NCBI GenBank assembly: GCA_905200435.1 | Contig: CAJKKJ010000033.1 | Coordinates: 1-7,512, forward strand | Direction: 5' to 3' | DNA: 7,512 bases | From: an uncultured Bacillota bacterium | Lineage (GTDB): Bacteria; Bacillota_I; Bacilli_A; RF39; UBA660 | Made by a program: the position numbers and the translations under genes | Notes under the pieces: model-generated | Told to the model about the DNA's origin: nothing | Seen by the model: only the letters and a program-made list of their open reading frames with translations | Database searches by the model: none | Part shown: positions 1 through 6,110 of the stretch, one piece after another | Position numbering within the stretch: the stretch's first letter is position 1 | Layout: each line of letters starts with the position of its first letter

Positions 1-1
1 A

Positions 2-448
2 GGATCAACAATGCTTGTTGAATGTTTAACTGATAATGTTAATAGAAGTGTTAGCGAAGTTCGTGCTGTTATAAATAAAAGTCATTTAAAAATGGGGGCA
101 ATGGGTAGTGTTGCCTATATGTATGACAATTTATCAATCGTTGGTTTTAAAGGATTATCATTAGATGAAGCAATGGAAGCACTAATAAATGCTGATGTTC
201 CATTTATTGATATGGAAAATGATGGCGAAGAAGTTATTATATATGGTAATCCAAATGATATTAATAAAATAAAAGATGCTATTAGTAATTATAAAAAAGA
301 TATAACTTTTGATATTGATGAAGTTGCATACCTATCAAAAGAAAAAGTAAAATTATCTGGTGAAGATTTAGAACTTTTCCAAAGAGCATTAAATTTATTT
401 GATGAAGTTGATGATGTATCAAATGTATATCATAATGTTGAATTATAA
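2..448 (+). CDS. yebC: YebC/PmpR (TACO1) family protein, 3' part only
   Basis: The reading frame is open from the window edge (first full codon at base 2, giving G-S-T-M-L-V-E-C). The ATG at 11 is therefore an internal methionine, not the start. The 148 visible residues match the middle and C-terminal domains of the YebC/TACO1 family: the LVECLTDNVNR stretch, followed by SEVR and then GSVAY, is diagnostic. Full proteins are about 240 residues, so roughly the first 95, including the usual N-terminal GHSKW region, lie outside the window. Members were long annotated as transcriptional regulators (PmpR). Work on TACO1 and bacterial YebC points to a ribosome-associated role that relieves stalling, for example at proline runs; which role applies here is not visible. 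The acidic C-terminal helix region (LDEVDDVSNVYHN) is intact. It ends in a terminator that overlaps the stop codon, so it is not cotranscribed with dnaB by design. The family call is secure. Confidence 0.93.
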   Translation, partial: GSTMLVECLTDNVNRSVSEVRAVINKSHLKMGAMGSVAYMYDNLSIVGFKGLSLDEAMEALINADVPFIDMENDGEEVIIYGNPNDINKIKDAISNYKKDITFDIDEVAYLSKEKVKLSGEDLELFQRALNLFDEVDDVSNVYHNVEL

Positions 449-471
449 AAGCAAATAATTTTGCTTTTTTT
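447..471 (+). terminator. Intrinsic terminator after yebC
   Basis: A perfect 9-bp inverted repeat (AAAAGCAAA / TTTGCTTTT, arms 447-455 and 460-468) encloses a TAAT loop and runs into further Ts to 471. Only two pairs are G-C, so the hairpin is weak, but placement and T run fit a rho-independent terminator. The left arm starts inside the yebC TAA stop (446-448). Confidence 0.75.
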
Positions 472-472
472 C

Positions 473-500
473 TTGTTATTATAATTAAAATTGTGATAAT
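473..500 (+). promoter_or_regulatory. Probable SigA-type promoter of the dnaB-dnaI operon
   Basis: TTGTTA at 473-478 serves as the -35 element and GATAAT at 495-500 as the -10, with a 16-bp spacer. A TG one base before the -10 (492-493) gives an extended -10. It lies just past the yebC terminator and about 20 bases before dnaB. A ribosome binding site AGGTGG (509-514) follows, 5 bases before the dnaB ATG. The site is predicted from sequence only. Confidence 0.65.
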
Positions 501-519
501 ATATTTCTAGGTGGTTTAG

Positions 520-1782
520 ATGAAAAGTACAATTTTACCAGCAGACAAATTTATTGTTATCAACAAAACTATTTTTAATGACCAAGATAGAAAACTATTA
601 ATGCGTCTATATCAACCTATAATAGGATCAGATGCTGTTAGTTTATATTTTAACCTATGGTCAGAATTAGATAAAATGGAATTCACAAGTGAAGAATATA
701 CTCATCATTACTTAATGAATTTACTAGGATTTAGTATTGATGGATTTGTACTTGCAAAGGCAAAACTAGAAGCAGTTGGACTAATTAGAACATATGTAAA
801 AGAAGATAGTATAAATTCTTACATATATGAATTATATTCACCACTATATCCCAATGATTTCTTTTCAAATCCAATACTATCAACCTTACTTTTAAGTAAC
901 ATTGGGAAAAGAGAATATGACATAATTGTAAAAAACTTTAAAATGCCATCTGTTAGTTTGAAAGAATATAAAGAAGTAACATCATCCTTTTCAGACGTAT
1001 TTATGGTAAGTAATGTCGAAAAAGACTATAGTACACTTGATCTAAGATCAAGAAGTACAAATAATCTAGCATTTGATATAGGCTTTGATTTAGAAGAATG
1101 CTTGGCATCAATCCCAAGTGAAATGCTTAATTTAAGAAGTGTGAATAAAGGAGTAAGAGAGTTATTATTAAAACTAGCATTTATTTATGATTTTAATTTA
1201 GAGACAATGAGTGAAGTAATCAAAGAATCATTAAATGAAAAAAATGCCATTGATAAAGAAAAAATAAGAGAAAATGCTAGAAAATATTATACCTTCCAAA
1301 ATAGTGGTAAGTTGCCCAACATCATATTTAAATGTCAGCCAGAATACTTAAGAAAACCAATAGGCGATAATACCAAAATGGCTCAACTAATATATATGTT
1401 TGAAACAACAAGCCCATATAATTTTCTGGCTTCTAAAATTGGAACAAAACCTTCCAAAACAGATTTAAAAGTACTAGAACATTTAGCAGTTGATATAGAT
1501 TTAACACCAGGTGTTATAAATGTTTTACTAGATTTTGTTTTAAAAACAACAAATAATAAATTAAATATGAATTATATAGATGCTATCGCATCACAATGGA
1601 AGAGATCAAGAATTATGACAGTTGAAGATGCAATAAAGATTGCTCGCAGTGAAAATAATAAAAGAAAACCAAAAACAAAAGTTGCAGTAGAACCAACTTG
1701 GTTTGACCAAAAAATAGAAACAATAGTAGCAAGCGATGAAGAAAAGAAAGATATAGATGAATTACTAAAGGAGTTTAGTTAA
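520..1782 (+). CDS. dnaB: Replication initiation and membrane attachment protein DnaB (Bacillus type)
   Basis: This 420-residue protein matches the Bacillus-type DnaB, a helicase co-loader that acts with DnaD and DnaI at oriC and at restarting forks. It is unrelated to the E. coli DnaB helicase. The N-terminal region (about 1-160) is the winged-helix part, with the recognisable RLYQPIIGSDAVSLY segment near 29-43. The C-terminal DnaB/DnaD-shared domain (DDBH2, about 295-385) carries the family's YxxxIxxxW signature at Y352, I356 and W360, after the NFLASKIG and LTPGVIN stretches. A basic linker follows, then PTWFDQ (392-397), a short motif common near the C-terminus of these proteins. No transmembrane helix is obvious, so membrane association would be indirect. 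The start is fixed by AGGTGG 5 bases upstream. dnaI begins 1 base after the TAA, the arrangement known from many Bacillota. Length is a little short of the B. subtilis protein (about 470), which is common in reduced genomes. Confidence 0.93.
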   Translation: MKSTILPADKFIVINKTIFNDQDRKLLMRLYQPIIGSDAVSLYFNLWSELDKMEFTSEEYTHHYLMNLLGFSIDGFVLAKAKLEAVGLIRTYVKEDSINSYIYELYSPLYPNDFFSNPILSTLLLSNIGKREYDIIVKNFKMPSVSLKEYKEVTSSFSDVFMVSNVEKDYSTLDLRSRSTNNLAFDIGFDLEECLASIPSEMLNLRSVNKGVRELLLKLAFIYDFNLETMSEVIKESLNEKNAIDKEKIRENARKYYTFQNSGKLPNIIFKCQPEYLRKPIGDNTKMAQLIYMFETTSPYNFLASKIGTKPSKTDLKVLEHLAVDIDLTPGVINVLLDFVLKTTNNKLNMNYIDAIASQWKRSRIMTVEDAIKIARSENNKRKPKTKVAVEPTWFDQKIETIVASDEEKKDIDELLKEFS

Positions 1783-1783
1783 T

Positions 1784-2698
1784 ATGTTAAAATTAGATGA
1801 AGAATTTTTAAAAAGAATGAATGGACCCCATATTGATTTAGATGATGAATACAATAAAGCATTAAAAGATCCAGCATTCGCAAAAATGGTTAAAGAATTA
1901 AATATATCAAGTGAAATATTAAAAAATTATACGACTACTTTAACAGAATGCTCTTATGAATATTCCAACTGTTTAAAATGCAAAAATTTAATGGAATGTT
2001 CCAATAAAGTAAAAGGCTATGCATATTTGCCAACCAATATAGATGGTCATGTCGAAATTGGTTATAAAGCATGTAAATATCTAAATAAATTAAAAGAAGA
2101 AAATAAATATAGTGATAATGTAAAATTAGTGGGTGCAAATTCATATTTAAAAAATGCAAGAATGAAAGATATATATACAGACGATAAAAACAGATTTGCC
2201 TGTATAAAATGGTTAAATGATTTTATAAAAAATTATCCAAACAAGAAAAAAGGATTATATTTAAGTGGAAACTTTGGATCAGGAAAATCTTATCTAATAG
2301 CTGCAATGTTCAATGAATTAGCTAAAAAAAATATAAAAAGTGTAATAGTATTTTGGCCATACTTCTTAAGTGAATTAAAAGGATCATTTAATAATGGTGA
2401 GTTTAATAATTTGATAGAATCAGTAAGTAAAGTACCACTTCTATTAATCGATGATATAGGAGCAGAAAACTTAACAGATTGGGGAAGAGATGAAATACTA
2501 TGTCCAATTCTAAATGTAAGAATGGAATCAGAATTGCCAACATTCTTTACATCAAACCTAGATTTAAATATGTTAGAAGAACACTTAAGTACAAGTAAAA
2601 GTGGTGTTAATAAATTAAAAGCAAAAAGAATAATGGAAAGAATAAACCAGTTATCAGAAAATATGGTAATGGTTGCACAAAATTATAGAGGAAAATAA
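1784..2698 (+). CDS. dnaI: Primosomal protein DnaI, AAA+ replicative helicase loader
   Basis: This 304-residue protein is the ATP-dependent loader that places the replicative helicase on DNA with DnaB and DnaD. The N-terminal helicase-binding domain (about 1-100) has the expected cysteine cluster C63, C66 and C72 (CxxCxxxxxC), plus C56, H89 and C97, consistent with the zinc-binding fold known for DnaI. The AAA+ domain follows, with Walker A GNFGSGKS (162-169), Walker B LLLIDD (219-224) continuing into IGAEN as in the DnaC/DnaI clade, sensor 1 around FFTSN (254-258), and an arginine-rich RIMERI (282-287) near the sensor 2/arginine finger area. All catalytic motifs look intact. The ribosome binding site AAAGGAG (1767-1773) lies inside the end of dnaB, 10 bases before the ATG, and the gap to dnaB is one base, so translation is probably coupled. 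Another gene starts 1 base after the stop. Confidence 0.95.
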   Translation: MLKLDEEFLKRMNGPHIDLDDEYNKALKDPAFAKMVKELNISSEILKNYTTTLTECSYEYSNCLKCKNLMECSNKVKGYAYLPTNIDGHVEIGYKACKYLNKLKEENKYSDNVKLVGANSYLKNARMKDIYTDDKNRFACIKWLNDFIKNYPNKKKGLYLSGNFGSGKSYLIAAMFNELAKKNIKSVIVFWPYFLSELKGSFNNGEFNNLIESVSKVPLLLIDDIGAENLTDWGRDEILCPILNVRMESELPTFFTSNLDLNMLEEHLSTSKSGVNKLKAKRIMERINQLSENMVMVAQNYRGK

Positions 2699-2699
2699 T

Positions 2700-3125
2700 A
2701 TGAAAAAATATATCACAAAATATAAAAATATCAAAAATAATAAAAATATTGTTTTATACAATGACAATACACTAGCACTAAGAGAAGGAAGTAAAGAAAT
2801 ATCAAATATCTATAACTATATAGGAAATTTTGAATATAATGAAGACTTAAAAATGGACGTTGCGCTAGTTAAAAAAAATGTTGGTACAACTATAAAAGAT
2901 ACACTAATAGGATATATAAATCTAGATGGAAAACTACAATCATATCTTTACAGTATGTACTTTGATAAAGTATTCTGTGCAGATAATGATTCCTTTGAAA
3001 AGTTAGTTCAATCAATTGAAAAATACTTAGAAGTGGAAAATAAAAATAAAGAAAATAAAAAAGAACAAGGAATAAGAAAAGTATTATTACTTGCAAAAAT
3101 AAGAAACAAAGAAGAGCACCAATAG
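2700..3125 (+). CDS. Hypothetical protein, third gene of the dnaB-dnaI operon
   Basis: I do not recognise this 141-residue protein. An in-frame ATG at 2673 would overlap dnaI by 26 bases. I chose the ATG at 2700 (MKKYITKYKN) because AGAGGA at 2687-2692 sits 7 bases before it and it starts 1 base after the dnaI stop, as dnaI does after dnaB. The N-terminus is very Lys/Asn-rich. The middle (about 20-105) looks like a small folded alpha/beta domain with alternating hydrophobics (NIVLYNDNTLALREG; DVALVKKN; TLIGYINLDGKLQSYLYSMYFDKVF) and a predicted helix (SFEKLVQSIEKYLEV). The tail is a charged, probably disordered run (NKNKENKKEQG) ending in a short basic helix. There is no signal peptide, membrane segment or known motif. 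The tight operon position suggests cotranslation with the helicase loader and possibly a replication-linked role, but that is inference from position only. The final codons and stop are built into a terminator hairpin. Confidence 0.72.
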   Translation: MKKYITKYKNIKNNKNIVLYNDNTLALREGSKEISNIYNYIGNFEYNEDLKMDVALVKKNVGTTIKDTLIGYINLDGKLQSYLYSMYFDKVFCADNDSFEKLVQSIEKYLEVENKNKENKKEQGIRKVLLLAKIRNKEEHQ

Positions 3126-3136
3126 GTGCTCGTTTT
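3114..3136 (+). terminator. Probable terminator at the end of the dnaB operon
   Basis: GAGCACC (3114-3120) and GGTGCTC (3125-3131) form a perfect 7-bp stem with an AATA loop, followed by G and TTTT (3133-3136). The stem has five G-C pairs, strong for this genome, but the T run is short, so termination may be partial. The hairpin lies within the coding end of the preceding gene, whose TAG stop spans the loop and the first base of the right arm. Confidence 0.65.
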
Positions 3137-3147
3137 ACATATCATGG

Positions 3148-3176
3148 TTGTAAGTTTAGATTTAATATGATATAAT
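3148..3176 (+). promoter_or_regulatory. SigA-type promoter of prfB-ftsE-ftsX
   Basis: TTGTAA (3148-3153) and TATAAT (3171-3176) are separated by exactly 17 bp, and a TG at 3168-3169 gives an extended -10. This is the best promoter match in the window. Transcription would start around 3183, leaving a very short leader. The ribosome binding site AGGAGGG (3183-3189) lies 6 bases before the prfB ATG at 3196. Confidence 0.8.
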
Positions 3177-3195
3177 CATTACAGGAGGGTTGTAT

Positions 3196-4294
3196 ATGGA
3201 AATAAGTGAAATATTAAATATATATAATGACTTTAATAATAAAATAAATGAATTATGGAGGTTACTTTGACTTCGAAAAAAGAAATGCAAAAATAAAAGA
3301 ATTAGAAACCAAAACATTAGAAAATGGTTTTTGGGATAATAGAAGAGAAAGTACTAAAATAATAAATGAATTAAATGCTAATAAAAATATAATAAAAGAT
3401 GCAGAAGAATTAAAAAATAGAATTACAAGCAATTTAGAATTACTAAATGAAATAAAAGAAACAAATGATATAGATACAGCATTATTATTAGAAGAAGAAA
3501 TAGAAGAAATAAGGAAAAAAATAGATGAACTAGAAGTAAAATTACTTTTAAATAATGAATACGATGAAAATGATGCAATATTAGAAATACATTCAGGAGC
3601 AGGTGGAACAGAAGCTTGTGATTGGGCCAATATGCTAAAAAGAATGTATACAAGATGGTGTGAGAAAAAAGGATATACATGTGAAATAATTGATGAGCAA
3701 GAAGGATTAGAAGTTGGTATAAAAAGTATGACAATGATTGTTCATGGATTATATGCATATGGATATTTAAAGTGCGAAAAAGGTATTCATAGATTAGTTC
3801 GTATATCGCCATTTGATAGTGGTGCTAGAAGACATACCTCGTTTGCATCAATAGATGTTGTTCCATTAATTGAAAGTGGTAATATTGATATTGAAATAAA
3901 AGATTCTGATATAAGAATAGATTGCTACTGTGCTTCTGGACATGGTGGACAAGGTGTTAATACAACACCTTCAGCAGTTAGAATAACCCATTTTCCAACT
4001 GGAATTGTTGTAACATGTCAAAATCAAAGAAGTCAAATTCAAAATAAAGAAGAAGCATTAGAGGTTTTAAAAAGTAAATTATATAAAATTGAATGTAATA
4101 AAAAGAATGAAGAAATGAAGAATTTAAAGGGAGAAATAAAAGATATTAATTTTGGATCCCAAATAAGAAGTTACGTAATGTGTCCATATACTTTAGTTAA
4201 AGATCATCGTACAAATACAGAAAATCCAAATGTTGATAAAGTATTAGATGGAGATATTGATAACTTTATAAATGATAATTTGAAGAGTTGGTGA
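3196..4294 (+). CDS. prfB: Peptide chain release factor 2 (RF2), made by programmed +1 frameshift
   Basis: RF2 reads UGA and UAA stops and triggers peptide release. Translation starts at ATG 3196, with AGGAGGG 6 bases upstream, and runs 24 codons (MEISEILNIYNDFNN...WRLL) to an in-frame TGA at 3268-3270. A +1 slip on CTT-T continues at GAC (3269), giving join(3196..3267,3269..4294), a protein of 365 residues, normal for RF2. The ATG at 3248 in the downstream frame only yields a spurious N-terminus. The N-terminal part (about 25-120) is a helical coiled-coil domain. Next come HSGAGGTEACDWA, the SPF stop-recognition tripeptide (204-206) and the GGQ catalytic loop (250-252), whose Gln is normally methylated by PrmC. 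The loop reads SGHGGQGVNTT instead of the common SGAGGQHVN. The C-terminus has the usual SYVMCPYTLVKDHRT stretch. Low RF2 favours the slip, so the protein regulates its own synthesis. ftsE starts 4 bases downstream. Identity is certain. Confidence 0.97.
3257..3271 (+). promoter_or_regulatory. prfB programmed +1 frameshift site
   Basis: The element has all the classic parts: an internal Shine-Dalgarno-like GGAGG (3257-3261), a 3-base spacer (TTA), the slippery codon CTT (3265-3267), the in-frame stop TGA (3268-3270) and a C directly after it (3271), which makes a poor stop context. Spacing is the same as in the well-studied E. coli prfB site. The Leu-tRNA on CUU re-pairs with UUU and the frame resumes at GAC. 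The stop is codon 25; in E. coli it is codon 26. Confidence 0.96.
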
Positions 4295-4298
4295 TGAA

Positions 4299-4994
4299 AT
4301 GAATATAATACAAATTAGAAATGTAAATAAAAAATATAAAACAGGCGTAATGGCCGTAAATGATTTAAGTTTAGATATTGAAAAAGGAGAATTTGTCTTT
4401 GTTATAGGATCTACAGGTTGTGGAAAAAGTACTCTAATTAAAATGCTATATCGTGAAGAAAAACCTACAAGTGGGAAAATTATGATAGGTGGAATAGATG
4501 TAGCACGATTAAAAAATAGCAAGGTTTATAAACTTAGAAGAAAACTTGGTGTAGTTTTCCAAGATTTTAAATTATTACCCCATGCAACAGTTTACGAAAA
4601 TGTGGCATTTGCTCTAGAAGTTCTTGGTTTATCAAAAGATGAAATTCATGATAAAACAATTAAAGCTTTAGAATTAGTAGGCCTTAAAAATAAAGCAAAA
4701 AGTTATCCAGAAAAAATAAGTGGTGGTGAACAACAAAGAACAGCTATTGCCCGTGCAATTGTAAATGGACCAAAAATTTTAATCTGCGATGAACCTACTG
4801 GAAACTTAGATCCTGATACTAGTTATGAAATCATGAATGTTTTAAATGAAATTAACAAAAGAGGAACTACTGTAATTATGGTAACTCATGATACTGGTAT
4901 AGTTGAAAAAATGAAAAAGAGAGTTATTCTTTTAGAAGAAGGAAGAATATTAAAAGATTATAAGGAAGGAACATATAAAAATGCAGTACGTTAG
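4299..4994 (+). CDS. ftsE: Cell division ATP-binding protein FtsE
   Basis: This is the ATPase of the FtsEX complex, an ABC-type machine without a transport role that couples ATP use in the cytoplasm to activation of peptidoglycan hydrolases (PcsB- or CwlO-type in Bacillota) outside. At 231 residues it is full length. Motifs in order: Walker A GSTGCGKST (37-45), Q-loop Q88 in VVFQDFKLLP, ABC signature SGGEQQR (141-147), Walker B ILICDE (160-165) continuing as PTGNLDP, and switch histidine H197 in VTHD. The Walker A reads TGCGKS where SGAGKS is more usual, which is a tolerated change. Start choice: ATG 4299 is 4 bases after the prfB stop, with only a modest GGTGA (4290-4294) close upstream, so initiation may depend on coupling to prfB translation. 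The gene overlaps ftsX by 14 bases. FtsE and other small MJ0796-like ABC ATPases are similar; the adjacent ftsX settles the call. Confidence 0.95.
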   Translation: MNIIQIRNVNKKYKTGVMAVNDLSLDIEKGEFVFVIGSTGCGKSTLIKMLYREEKPTSGKIMIGGIDVARLKNSKVYKLRRKLGVVFQDFKLLPHATVYENVAFALEVLGLSKDEIHDKTIKALELVGLKNKAKSYPEKISGGEQQRTAIARAIVNGPKILICDEPTGNLDPDTSYEIMNVLNEINKRGTTVIMVTHDTGIVEKMKKRVILLEEGRILKDYKEGTYKNAVR

Positions 4995-5880
4995 AATATT
5001 AGGTCGTAATATAAGAGATGCTTTCAAGGGTGTATTTAGAAATTTATCTTTATCAATGGCTTCTATACTTTGTACAACTATAACATTAATTGTAGTCGCA
5101 ATTTCAATTGTTCTAACTTATAATGTAAATAATTTTACAAAGTTAATAGAATCTGATATGTCAATTGTTGTTTTTCTAAAAAAAGATGCTACAAATGATG
5201 ATATTAATAATGTTAAAAATAAAATTAATGATATTGATGGTGTTAGTAGTTGTATTTATAAATCTAAAGCTGATGTTTTAAAAGAAATGATGAATGCTGA
5301 TTCTGCTCTTGCAAGTATTTTAGAAGGCCGTACTGATGAAAATAATCCTTTATCATCTACTTATATTGTAAAAGTAAAAGATCTACGCAAAATTGATGAA
5401 ATAGCTTCTAAAATCGAAGTTTATGATGAGGTTGAATTTGTTCAATATGGTAAAGAAGCAATAAGAGATTTAGTTAATATATTTGATGCTATTAGAAGAG
5501 GTAGTATTATAATTGTAGTAGCACTAATTCTCGTAACAGCATTCTTAATATCAAATACAATTAAAATTGCAATTATTGCTCGTAGAAAAGAAATTGAAAT
5601 TATGAGATTAGTTGGTGCATCTAATTTAAATATAAAAATACCTTTCATATTTGAAGGATTGATTATTGGTTTAATTGGTTCAATTATTCCTATATTTATA
5701 ACTTTATATGGTTATGCTTCTATATATGATAAACTTAATGGTCAATTATTCTCACCTATATTAAAGCTTGTTCAACCTATGCCATTTATATATTATACTT
5801 CACTTGTACTTTTAGGTGTTGGTGCATTGGTTGGTATGATTGGTAGTTATAGAGCAAGTAAAAAATATTTAAAAATATAA
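4981..5880 (+). CDS. ftsX: Cell division protein FtsX, membrane partner of FtsE
   Basis: This 299-residue membrane protein has the FtsX layout: a cytoplasmic N-terminus (LGRNIRDAFKGVFRN, residues 7-21), TM1 about 26-47, a large extracellular domain about 50-170, then TM2 about 174-194, TM3 about 222-244 and TM4 about 269-290. The extracellular domain (SDMSIVVFLKKDAT..., then LSSTYIVKVKD) is the part that contacts the wall-hydrolase partner. The cytoplasmic loop after TM2 carries the typical RRKEIEIMRLVGAS (201-214), the FtsX/MacB coupling segment that meets the ATPase. The ribosome binding site AAGGAAGGA (4962-4970) lies inside ftsE, 10 bases before the ATG, and the 14-base overlap points to coupled, roughly equimolar synthesis. 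No hydrolase gene (pcsB/cwlO type) follows; the transcription unit ends in a terminator directly after the stop. Confidence 0.95.
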   Translation: MQYVRILGRNIRDAFKGVFRNLSLSMASILCTTITLIVVAISIVLTYNVNNFTKLIESDMSIVVFLKKDATNDDINNVKNKINDIDGVSSCIYKSKADVLKEMMNADSALASILEGRTDENNPLSSTYIVKVKDLRKIDEIASKIEVYDEVEFVQYGKEAIRDLVNIFDAIRRGSIIIVVALILVTAFLISNTIKIAIIARRKEIEIMRLVGASNLNIKIPFIFEGLIIGLIGSIIPIFITLYGYASIYDKLNGQLFSPILKLVQPMPFIYYTSLVLLGVGALVGMIGSYRASKKYLKI

Positions 5881-5903
5881 GAGACTATGAAAATAGTCTT
5901 TTT
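5880..5903 (+). terminator. Intrinsic terminator of prfB-ftsE-ftsX
   Basis: AGACTAT (5882-5888) and ATAGTCT (5893-5899) form a perfect 7-bp stem closed by a stable GAAA tetraloop, followed by four Ts (5900-5903) and a further T-rich stretch. It begins right at the ftsX TAA (5878-5880). Confidence 0.85.
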
Positions 5904-5929
5904 GTCTTATATATATTAATATAAAAATA

Positions 5930-5958
5930 ATATAATATTCAAAAAAAAAATATTATAT
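5930..5958. repeat. AT-only inverted repeat with poly-A loop
   Basis: A perfect 10-bp inverted repeat (ATATAATATT at 5930-5939, AATATTATAT at 5949-5958) encloses a loop of one C and eight As. It contains no G-C pair, so a stable RNA hairpin is doubtful. It could be an AT-rich binding site or chance in such biased DNA. It falls between the ftsX terminator and the next gene. Confidence 0.4.
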
Positions 5959-6080
5959 ATTAAAAGTAAATAAATTAAGTGAATATAATAGATTTTCTAA
6001 TATGTTTTTGATACAATAAAAATAGTAGATATTTTACTTGCAATTATTAATTTTATATAAGATAACTTGTAAATATAGTA

Positions 6081-6089
6081 TGATACAAT
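6081..6089 (+). promoter_or_regulatory. Possible extended -10 promoter for the SDR-like gene
   Basis: TGATACAAT has the TGn-TACAAT form of an extended -10 element 22 bases before the ATG at 6111. No good -35 is present at 17 bp (GATAAC at 6061-6066). The nearby TTGTAA at 6067-6072 is only 11 bp away, too close to pair with it. The ribosome binding site AGAGAGGA (6095-6102) lies 8 bases before the start. Promoter strength is probably modest. Confidence 0.45.
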
Positions 6090-6110
6090 GATTTAGAGAG
6101 GAAAAATATT

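Larger units (their letters stand above)
5904..6110. other. AT-rich intergenic spacer
   Basis: About 207 bases between the ftsX terminator and the next ATG, almost all A and T, with stops in all frames and no RNA gene I can recognise. It holds the AT inverted repeat at 5930-5958 and two copies of the 9-mer TGATACAAT (6009-6017 and 6081-6089). Its role is probably only to separate transcription units and to carry the promoter of the gene at 6111. Confidence 0.6.

Noticed and set aside
11..13. ATG at 11 as the start of the first gene
   Set aside because: The frame is open to the window edge and the residues before it (G-S-T) continue the YebC family alignment, so it is an internal Met of a gene cut by the window.
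2673..2699. Earlier start (ATG 2673) for the third operon gene
   Set aside because: It would overlap dnaI by 26 bases and has no purine-rich binding site at a good distance. ATG 2700 has AGAGGA 7 bases upstream and follows the 1-base spacing of the operon.
3248..3268. ATG at 3248 as the start of prfB
   Set aside because: It is in the shifted frame and gives an MNYGGYF start that is not RF2-like. Its apparent upstream GGAGG is the frameshift stimulator located after the ATG. The ATG at 3196 has a proper AGGAGGG and leads into the frameshift site.
3262..3812. Long open frames on the minus strand across prfB
   Set aside because: They are rich in Leu/Ser/Phe/Ile, which is the mirror of A-rich coding DNA. 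They have no ribosome binding sites and lie fully inside a certain gene. The same holds for minus-strand frames within dnaI, the hypothetical gene, ftsE and ftsX.
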